The translations under genes were made by a program, and so were the position numbers. Below, in pieces: positions 6,281 through 11,792 of a DNA stretch of 11,792 nt (positions are counted from its first letter, which is position 1; every line of letters starts with the position of its first letter). The stretch is taken from assembly GCA_937944035.1 (NCBI GenBank), contig CALDZQ010000204.1, positions 1 to 11,792 on the forward strand, read 5' to 3'. The stretch is from an uncultured Neomegalonema sp. (lineage in GTDB: Bacteria; Pseudomonadota; Alphaproteobacteria; Rhodobacterales; Rhodobacteraceae). The notes under the pieces are model-generated. The model worked only from the letters and a program-made list of their open reading frames with translations, was not told where the DNA came from and did no database searches.

Positions 6281-6820
6281 GTGTCAGCACCCAAACTGTA
6301 CCAGTTCACTACAGCGTTCGCCGCATTGGCGCTTGTTACCGGATGCCAGACTGTTGAATCGGGTCTTGCATCAGGTACTGTGGGAGAAATCCCAAAGAAT
6401 GCGCGGGAAACCAGAGGCACTACCGCCAACGAATCCGCACTGGACGGGCTTTCCATCCGCGAAACGCTGCTGGGGCAAGGCAAAGACGAGAACCAGCTGC
6501 CGGTGAACAAATACCTCTGGCGTGCCTCGCTTGATGTGCTCAGCTTTCTGCCGCTCGACACGGTCGATACATTCTCCGGGGTGATTTCCACGGACTGGGG
6601 CGCGGCACAGGGCGCGACGAACGAGCGGGTCCGCGCCACCGCCTACGTGCGCGACCGTGAGCTGAGCGCTAACTCGCTGACCGTCTCGGTCTTCCGCGAG
6701 ACACTGTCCCCGACAGGTGTTTGGCAAACCGCTATTGTCAGCCCCGCCACGGCGGAACAGCTCAAAGACGCGATCCTCACCCGCGCCCGCCAGCTGCGCA
6801 TCGAAGACGTGGACGGCTGA
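6281..6820 (+). CDS. DUF3576 family lipoprotein
   Basis: This 179-residue protein belongs to the DUF3576 group, conserved in alphaproteobacteria and of unknown function. The N-terminus is a lipoprotein signal: a hydrophobic stretch (FTTAFAALALVTGC) with lipobox VTGC and lipidated Cys22. The conserved body follows: NKYLWRASLDVLSFLPLDTVDTFSGVISTDW, then a charged strand region ending in ELSANSLTVSVFRE. The C-terminus is TAEQLKDAILTRARQLRIED. It starts with GTG behind GGAGG. It lies 87 nt upstream of leuS on the same strand, a placement often seen in this class, with a weak hairpin between them. It is most likely periplasmic, anchored to the inner or outer membrane; the sequence does not tell which. 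The family assignment is by recognition of the conserved blocks. Confidence 0.85.
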   Translation: MSAPKLYQFTTAFAALALVTGCQTVESGLASGTVGEIPKNARETRGTTANESALDGLSIRETLLGQGKDENQLPVNKYLWRASLDVLSFLPLDTVDTFSGVISTDWGAAQGATNERVRATAYVRDRELSANSLTVSVFRETLSPTGVWQTAIVSPATAEQLKDAILTRARQLRIEDVDG

Positions 6821-6827
6821 TATGACG

Positions 6828-6850
6828 AACCCGCTTAAAAGAGCGGTTTT
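6828..6850 (+). terminator. Weak possible intrinsic terminator/attenuator after the DUF3576 gene
   Basis: CCGCT (6831-6835), loop TAAAAG, and AGCGG (6842-6846) pair, extendable by AA/TT with one bulged C. TTTTCTC follows. The stem is short, so partial termination before leuS is more likely than a full stop. Confidence 0.4.
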
Positions 6851-6896
6851 CTCAGACGTAAGGATGTGCGAAACGCTTCTGTAATGAACTGAATGC

Positions 6897-6901
6897 AGGA
6901 G
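6897..6901 (+). promoter_or_regulatory. Ribosome binding site that sets the leuS start
   Basis: AGGAG is 6 nt before the ATG at 6908. The in-frame ATG at 6893 lies upstream of this site and has no ribosome site of its own, so 6908 is the start. Confidence 0.8.
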
Positions 6902-6907
6902 TTTCGC

Positions 6908-9481
6908 ATGTCGCGCTATGAGGCGGGGACGACGGAGGCCAAGTGGCAAGCCGCTTGGGATTCGAACAAATGTTTCGAGACGGACACCGCGTCCGACCTC
7001 CCCAAATACTACGTCCTTGAGATGTTTCCCTACCCCTCCGGCCGCATCCATATGGGCCATGTGCGCAACTACGCGATGGGGGATGTGGTAGCGCGGGCCA
7101 AACGGGCGCAGGGCTTTGCGGTGCTGCACCCGATGGGCTGGGATGCCTTCGGGATGCCCGCCGAAAACGCCGCGATGGAGCGCAACTCCCACCCCGCCAA
7201 ATGGACCTACGCCAATATCGACGCGATGCGGGCGCAGCTGAAAACGATGGGCCTGTCGTTGGATTGGTCCCGCGAATTCGCCACCTGCGACCCCGAATAT
7301 TACGCACAGCAGCAGTCGATGTTCATCGATTTTATGGATGCCGGATTGCTGTCCCGCAAAAAGGCGACCGTGAACTGGGATCCGGTCGATATGACCGTGC
7401 TGGCGAACGAGCAGGTTATCGACGGCTGCGGCTGGCGTTCCGGCGCTCCGGTCGAGAAACGCGCGCTGACGCAGTGGTTTTTCCGAATCACCGATTTCGC
7501 GGATGACCTGCTGGAAGCCATCGACACGCTGGACGGCTGGCCCGAAAAAGTCCGGATCATGCAACGCAACTGGATCGGCAAATCCCACGGCCTGCAAATG
7601 CGATTCGACATCGTGGCCAATGACATCGCGCCCGACTGGACCGCGCTGGAAGTCTACACCACCCGCCCCGACACCCTGTTCGGCATGGGCTTCGGCGCGA
7701 TCTCGCCGGAACACCCGCTGGCCGCCAAACTGGCCGGGGGCAACAGCGAGCTGACCGCCTTCATCGAGGAATGCCGCAAGACAGGCACATCCGAGGAGGC
7801 ACTCGAAAAGGCGGAAAAGCGCGGTTTCGACACCGGATTGCGCGTCAAACACCCGTTCCTCGACGAGACGTTCCCCGTCTATGTCGCCAACTTCATCCTG
7901 ATGGATTACGGCACGGGCGCGATCTTCGGCTGTGCCGCCCACGACCAGCGCGACATCGATTTTGCGCGCAAATACGGCCTGAAAGTCCTGCCCGTCGTCG
8001 CCCCGAATGGCGATGAAAGCTTTGAAGTCACCGACGAGGCGTATACCGGCCCCGGCACGATCATCAATTCGGATTTCCTCAACGGCATGGAGATCGAAGC
8101 CGCCAAAGAAGCCATCGCCGACCGCGTTGCCGCGATGGGCAAGGGCGAGAAGAAAACCAACTACCGCCTGCGTGACTGGGGCGTCAGTCGCCAACGGTAC
8201 TGGGGCTGTCCGATCCCCGTGATCCATTGCGAGACCTGCGGAATCGTGCCGGAGAAGAAAGAAAACCTGCCCGTCCGCCTGCCCGATGACGTGACATTCG
8301 ACGTGCCCGGCAACCCGCTGGAGCGTCACGCGACGTGGAAACATGCCCCCTGCCCCGCTTGCGGCAAGGATGCTGTGCGCGAAACGGACACGATGGACAC
8401 TTTCGTTGATTCGTCCTGGTATTTCGCCCGTTTCTGCTCACCCCGCGCCGAAACACCCACGGATCGCGCGGCTGTGGACCGCTGGCTGCCTGTCGATCAG
8501 TATATCGGCGGCGTCGAGCACGCGATTCTCCACCTGCTCTATTCGCGCTTCTTCGCACGGGCGATGCAGAAAACGGGGCATCTGTCTGATTCGGCACGCG
8601 AACCGTTCAAAGCGCTGTTCACACAAGGCATGGTCACGCACGAGACCTACGAGGCGGAGGGCGGCGGCTGGCTGTCGCCGGAGGAAATCGACCGCGACGG
8701 CGCGGCTGTAACGGCCAAAGACACCGGAAAGCCTGTCAGAGTCGGCCCGATCATCAAGATGTCAAAGTCCAAACGCAACGTCGTCGACCCCGAACAGATC
8801 ATCAAAGGCTACGGCGCGGATTGCGCCCGCTGGTTCATGCTGTCCGACTCTCCCCCCGAACGCGATGTCGAGTGGACAGAAGCCGGAGTCGAGGGCGCAT
8901 CAAGGCATACGCAGCGGGTTTGGCGCTTGGTCAACGAGGCGCTGTCCCGCCTGCCCGCGACCGGAACGGCCCCGATTGCAAGCGATCAAGACGCCGTCAC
9001 CGCCCTGCGCAAAGTCACGCACAAGGCCATCAAAGCCGTCACAGAAGACATCGCCGCCTTCCGCTTTAACAAAGCGGTCGCGCAGATCTACGGCCTGACC
9101 AACGCCGTTGCATCATTCACAGCCGCTGGCGCGGATGCCGATTGGGCGCTGCGCGAGGCACTTGAGTCGCTGGTTCTGCTCATGGCCCCGATGACCCCGC
9201 ATCTGGCCGAAGAGTGCTGGTCCATGCTGGGCCATACGGCGATGGTGACGGATACGCCGTGGCCGGTGGCGGATGCGAAACTGACCGTCGACGACACCAT
9301 CACGATGCCGATTCAGGTCAACGGCAAGAAGCGCTCAGAGATTCAAGTGGCGGCTGACGCGGATAAGGCTAAGGTGGAAGAAATGGCGCTGGCCGATGAG
9401 GCGATTGTGAAACTGCTCGACGGCGGCGCACCGAAGAAGGTGATCGTAGTACCGGGACGGATTGTGAATGTCGTTATCTGA
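6908..9481 (+). CDS. leuS: Leucyl-tRNA synthetase
   Basis: This 857-residue class Ia synthetase charges tRNA-Leu with leucine in the cytosol. The Rossmann-fold HIGH motif is HMGH (48-51, in PYPSGRIHMGH). The CP1 editing domain has TTRPDTLFG (from 251) and HD-QRD with Asp346, which matches the editing Asp345 of E. coli. A zinc-type module has Cys441/Cys444 (CETC) and Cys482/Cys485 (CPAC). FVDSSWYFARF follows, then KMSKS at 617-621. The anticodon-binding helical domain and the small C-terminal domain (IQVNGKKRSEIQV, ending VPGRIVNVVI) are complete. Length is normal for bacterial LeuRS. The 3' end overlaps lptE by 14 nt, so the two are coupled. Sequence and placement are typical of alphaproteobacteria. 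No odd features were seen. Confidence 0.98.
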   Translation: MSRYEAGTTEAKWQAAWDSNKCFETDTASDLPKYYVLEMFPYPSGRIHMGHVRNYAMGDVVARAKRAQGFAVLHPMGWDAFGMPAENAAMERNSHPAKWTYANIDAMRAQLKTMGLSLDWSREFATCDPEYYAQQQSMFIDFMDAGLLSRKKATVNWDPVDMTVLANEQVIDGCGWRSGAPVEKRALTQWFFRITDFADDLLEAIDTLDGWPEKVRIMQRNWIGKSHGLQMRFDIVANDIAPDWTALEVYTTRPDTLFGMGFGAISPEHPLAAKLAGGNSELTAFIEECRKTGTSEEALEKAEKRGFDTGLRVKHPFLDETFPVYVANFILMDYGTGAIFGCAAHDQRDIDFARKYGLKVLPVVAPNGDESFEVTDEAYTGPGTIINSDFLNGMEIEAAKEAIADRVAAMGKGEKKTNYRLRDWGVSRQRYWGCPIPVIHCETCGIVPEKKENLPVRLPDDVTFDVPGNPLERHATWKHAPCPACGKDAVRETDTMDTFVDSSWYFARFCSPRAETPTDRAAVDRWLPVDQYIGGVEHAILHLLYSRFFARAMQKTGHLSDSAREPFKALFTQGMVTHETYEAEGGGWLSPEEIDRDGAAVTAKDTGKPVRVGPIIKMSKSKRNVVDPEQIIKGYGADCARWFMLSDSPPERDVEWTEAGVEGASRHTQRVWRLVNEALSRLPATGTAPIASDQDAVTALRKVTHKAIKAVTEDIAAFRFNKAVAQIYGLTNAVASFTAAGADADWALREALESLVLLMAPMTPHLAEECWSMLGHTAMVTDTPWPVADAKLTVDDTITMPIQVNGKKRSEIQVAADADKAKVEEMALADEAIVKLLDGGAPKKVIVVPGRIVNVVI

Positions 9482-9992
9482 CAGGTTGTTATGTGACCGG
9501 AGAACCGCCCTCCTTGGCCTGCTCGCCCTTGGCGGCTGCGGGTTCAAACCGCTTTACGGCGGCGGAACCGGGTCGGGTGCGGGATCGCTGCTGCGCGCGG
9601 TAAAGGTCGAATCCGAGCGCGGCGAATTGGGCTTTCGCCTGCACGAAGCCTTCGTAGAGCGCCTGCGCCCCGCCAAAGACGGCGCCCCGCTGCATCTGGT
9701 GACAACGACCAGCGTGTTCCGCGATGATCTGGCGATTGAAGAGGACGATCAGGTTACGCGCTACAATCTGCGCGTCATCACCAAATACGCCCTGCGGCGC
9801 AGGGGCGATGCGCCGTCGGCCACGCCCCTGATCGAAGGCGAAGCGCGCAGTATCGCCGCCTACAACGCCACCCCGTCCCAATACGCAACCCTCGTGGCCG
9901 AGCGCCAGTTGCTGCGCCGCACGTCGCAGGAAATCGCGGATAAAATCGTAAAACGCCTCGCGGCAGCCTACGACCCCGCTTGGATGGGCTAG
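9468..9992 (+). CDS. lptE: LPS assembly lipoprotein LptE
   Basis: This 174-residue protein is LptE, the outer-membrane lipoprotein that plugs the LptD barrel and helps insert lipopolysaccharide into the outer leaflet. The signal peptide (LLGLLALGGC) ends in a lipobox with Cys24, followed at once by GFKPLYG, the hallmark of alphaproteobacterial LptE. The middle and C-terminal parts (DQVTRYNLRVITKYALR, YNATPSQYATLVAERQLLRRTSQEIADKIVKRLAA) also fit. The ATG at 9468 lies inside the end of leuS (14-nt overlap); a TTG at 9486 is a weaker alternative. Position between leuS and holA supports the call. Proteins of this family are poorly conserved, so the assignment rests on motif plus context. Confidence 0.93.
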   Translation: MSLSDRLLCDRRTALLGLLALGGCGFKPLYGGGTGSGAGSLLRAVKVESERGELGFRLHEAFVERLRPAKDGAPLHLVTTTSVFRDDLAIEEDDQVTRYNLRVITKYALRRRGDAPSATPLIEGEARSIAAYNATPSQYATLVAERQLLRRTSQEIADKIVKRLAAAYDPAWMG

Positions 9993-10025
9993 TGGCAGGC
10001 CGCAACTGGCATTGCGATCTTATAG

Positions 10026-10124
10026 TGTCACGCCCGCGAAGGCGGGCGTCCGGACTCGCGAAGTTTTTTACGAGCAGCGCGCCAGAAACGAGACTGGATA
10101 CTCCGCCTTCGCGGAGTATGACGG
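10026..10124. repeat. Inverted pair of REP-like palindromes between lptE and holA
   Basis: Two hairpins face each other. The first has arms ACGCCCGC (10030-10037) and GCGGGCGT (10042-10049) around a GAAG loop. The second has arms TACTCCGC (10099-10106) and GCGGAGTA (10111-10118) around CTTC. Their flanks also match when one is reversed: GTCA before and TCC-G after the stem. This is the form of a widespread proteobacterial repetitive palindrome usually written GTCATTCCCGCGAAGGCGGG. Its translation here (SVTPAKAGV, then GYSAFAEYDG) is a familiar artefact at gene ends. The spacer between the hairpins is about 49 bp with a run of six T. Confidence 0.85.
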
Positions 10125-10152
10125 TTTTGCCTTCAAACCCCGGCCTCGTCCC

Positions 10153-11196
10153 GTGACCAAAATCGCCGGAAACCGCGCAAAAGCCTATCTCGCCAACCCC
10201 GACACGGCGCATCATGCGATGCTGCTCTACGGGCCGGACGCAACCCAAGTCGCAGCCCGCCGCAACGAAGTCGTGCGCACCCTGCTCGGCGGTGACGATG
10301 ATCCGTTCCGCCTCGCGCGGTTGGAGAATGACCAGATCAAACGCGACCCCGCCGCCCTGCTCGACGAGGTCAACGGCCTCAGTTTTGGCGGCGGCAGCCG
10401 TGTGATCGTGCTGAACATGGCCACCGATGCGGCAACCGCAGGATTGAAAACCGCACTCGAAGAGATTCAAAGCGGCACGACCCTGATCGTGACGGCTGGC
10501 GTATTGGCCGCCTCCTCAAAACTGCGCAAACTGTTCGAGGGGGCCGGAAATGCGGGGGCCGTGCCGCTCTATCCCTTAGAGGGGACCGCGCTTGAGGCGG
10601 AGTTCTCCGCCATGCTGCGCACATTGGGTGCGCCCCCGATTGACAGCGACGCACGCGGCGCGCTCGCCCTTGTCCTCAGCGGATTCCAGCACGGCGAGGC
10701 CGAACGCTTCGCGGAAACCCTCGCGCTTTACACCCTGCACGACGACGCCGTGACCACCGAAGCCATCTCCGCCTGTGCGCCCCCCGCCGCCGAGGCCGAT
10801 TTCGACGAGACGATTCAGGCCGTGGCTCAGGGTATGCCCCGCCGCATCCCGTCGCTGATCGACCGTCTGGACTCCCAGGGAGCAAGTCTCGCCGGACTGA
10901 TTCGCGTGTTATCGCTCTACTTCCAACGCCTGCACCGCGCCCAAGCCGCAATGGAAGGCGGGGCCGACGCGCAAGCGGCCATGTCCAAACTGCGCCCGCC
11001 GATCTTTTGGAAGCTCAAAGACGTTTTCGCCTCGCAACTGCGCGCATGGCCCCGCCCCGGCGTCGAGGAGGCGTTGAACCAGCTTGGCGGTTTGGAGGCC
11101 GATTTGCGCAGCGGCAAAACCCTGCCCGACCGCGCCCTGATCGAGCGCGTCCTCATGCGCATCGCCATGTCAGCGCCGGGTTCGCGCCAACGCTAA
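10153..11196 (+). CDS. holA: DNA polymerase III delta subunit
   Basis: This 347-residue protein is the delta subunit of the clamp loader, which opens the beta sliding clamp during DNA replication in the cytosol. An N-terminal AAA+-like module begins KAYLANPDTAHHAMLLYGPD (LLYGPD around 24-29). It continues through LSFGGGSRVIVL and TTLIVTAGVLAASSKLRKLFE; delta does not use ATP and lacks a classical Walker A. The C-terminal helical collar region ends with LRVLSLYFQRLHRAQAAM and KLRPPIFWKLKDVF, as in alphaproteobacterial HolA. Length fits the usual 330-350. The frame is open upstream to a TTG at 10012, which would add 47 residues encoded by a palindromic repeat. I therefore prefer the GTG at 10153, though no clear ribosome site precedes it. 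It follows lptE in the usual order. Confidence 0.94.
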   Translation: MTKIAGNRAKAYLANPDTAHHAMLLYGPDATQVAARRNEVVRTLLGGDDDPFRLARLENDQIKRDPAALLDEVNGLSFGGGSRVIVLNMATDAATAGLKTALEEIQSGTTLIVTAGVLAASSKLRKLFEGAGNAGAVPLYPLEGTALEAEFSAMLRTLGAPPIDSDARGALALVLSGFQHGEAERFAETLALYTLHDDAVTTEAISACAPPAAEADFDETIQAVAQGMPRRIPSLIDRLDSQGASLAGLIRVLSLYFQRLHRAQAAMEGGADAQAAMSKLRPPIFWKLKDVFASQLRAWPRPGVEEALNQLGGLEADLRSGKTLPDRALIERVLMRIAMSAPGSRQR

Positions 11197-11792
11197 CGCA
11201 GCGCCAGCCTCAACGCCGCCGCCGCCGCGACCGGGCACAGCGGCACACAGGCCAGCGAAATCGCCCCCAGCAGCATCAAATACGAAGTCGGCGGAATCGC
11301 CAGCGCCGCCGCATTCACCGCCAACGCCCCCAGTATCAGCGTCGGCACATAAAGCGGGATCACCAGCACCGCCGTCAGCACCCCGCCCCGCCGCATCCCC
11401 GCTGTCAACGCCGCGCCAATCGCCCCGATCAGCGACAACGCGGGTGTTCCCAGCGCCAGCGACAGCACCATCGCCGGAAACACATCCGGCGGCATCCGCA
11501 GCGTCAGGCCCATCACAGGCGCGGCAATCAGCAACGGCAACCCCGTGGTCAGCCAATGCGCAATGCACTTGGCCAGCACCGTCAACTCCAGCGGAACCGG
11601 CGCCAGCGCCAGCAGATCCATCGACCCGTCCTCAACATCGGATTGAAACAACCGGTCCAGCGTCAGCAAACAGGCCAGCAACGCCGCAATCCACAGCATC
11701 CCCGGCGCAATCCGCGCCAGCAATTCCGGCAGCGGGCCAACGCCGAACGGGACCAAACTGGCCGCGATGACAAAGAACGCGACGCCCAGCGC
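11193..11792 (-). CDS. ccmB: Haem exporter permease CcmB (5' end outside window)
   Basis: This is the C-terminal 199 residues of CcmB, the integral-membrane subunit that works with the ATPase CcmA. Together they release haem-loaded CcmE during cytochrome c maturation at the inner membrane. The frame is open to the window edge. Family blocks are VPFGVGP, LLARIAPGMLWIAALLACLLTLDRLFQ, DVEDGSMDLLALAP, and LELTVLAKCIAHWLTTGLPL. Six hydrophobic segments can be seen, the first one cut by or close to the edge; about 20 N-terminal residues are missing compared with the usual 220. The stop codon overlaps the holA stop region by 4 nt, tail to tail. ccmC, often next in the operon, is not downstream here. 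Confidence 0.95.
   Translation of the reverse strand, partial: ALGVAFFVIAASLVPFGVGPLPELLARIAPGMLWIAALLACLLTLDRLFQSDVEDGSMDLLALAPVPLELTVLAKCIAHWLTTGLPLLIAAPVMGLTLRMPPDVFPAMVLSLALGTPALSLIGAIGAALTAGMRRGGVLTAVLVIPLYVPTLILGALAVNAAALAIPPTSYLMLLGAISLACVPLCPVAAAAALRLALR

Noticed and set aside
6371..8344. A 657-codon open frame on the minus strand, opposite the DUF3576 gene and leuS
   Set aside because: It lies antisense to two well-supported genes, has no recognisable domain, and long antisense frames are expected opposite GC-rich coding sequence.
1..11792. CRISPR array, tRNA/rRNA, insertion sequence, prophage or defence system
   Set aside because: No regularly spaced repeats, no cloverleaf-like or rRNA sequence, and no transposase, integrase or nuclease frames were seen on either strand.

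Overview
The window is about 11.8 kb of GC-rich, tightly packed chromosomal DNA. Its translated products and gene order point to an alphaproteobacterium. The order DUF3576 lipoprotein, leuS, lptE, holA is a familiar alphaproteobacterial arrangement, and both the LeuS and LptE proteins read as alphaproteobacterial types. Genus cannot be fixed from the sequence alone. Most of the window is housekeeping or envelope-related, and I saw no phage, transposase, CRISPR, defence island or RNA gene.

Layout from left to right. Positions 1-435 hold the 3' end of ribA (GTP cyclohydrolase II, riboflavin synthesis), followed by a probable dispersed repeat. Positions 657-2113 hold a two-gene plus-strand unit: a Tat-type lipoprotein alpha/beta hydrolase and a YkuD-fold L,D-transpeptidase-like protein, overlapping by 4 nt. 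This unit meets a minus-strand operon tail to tail with a 14-nt overlap. Read 4503 to 2100, that operon is two paralogous sulfotransferases and then yggS (PLP homeostasis), all translationally coupled. Upstream of it, on the same strand, is a large outer-membrane porin (4578-5996) that ends in a strong intrinsic terminator only 74 nt from the first sulfotransferase start.

The porin is divergent from the plus-strand cluster 6281-11196: DUF3576 lipoprotein, leuS, lptE and holA. An inverted pair of REP-like palindromes lies between lptE and holA. At the right edge ccmB (cytochrome c haem export) runs off the window on the minus strand, overlapping holA by 4 nt.

Functionally, several products belong to the envelope: the porin, LptE, the DUF3576 lipoprotein, the lipoprotein hydrolase, the YkuD protein and CcmB. 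Three things deserve a second look. The first is a roughly 118-residue Pro/Ala/Gly/Thr-rich insert inside the porin. The second is the pair of sulfotransferases with complementary losses in the usual C-terminal cofactor motif, sited behind the porin terminator. The third is the palindromic element that keeps an open frame into the start of holA.
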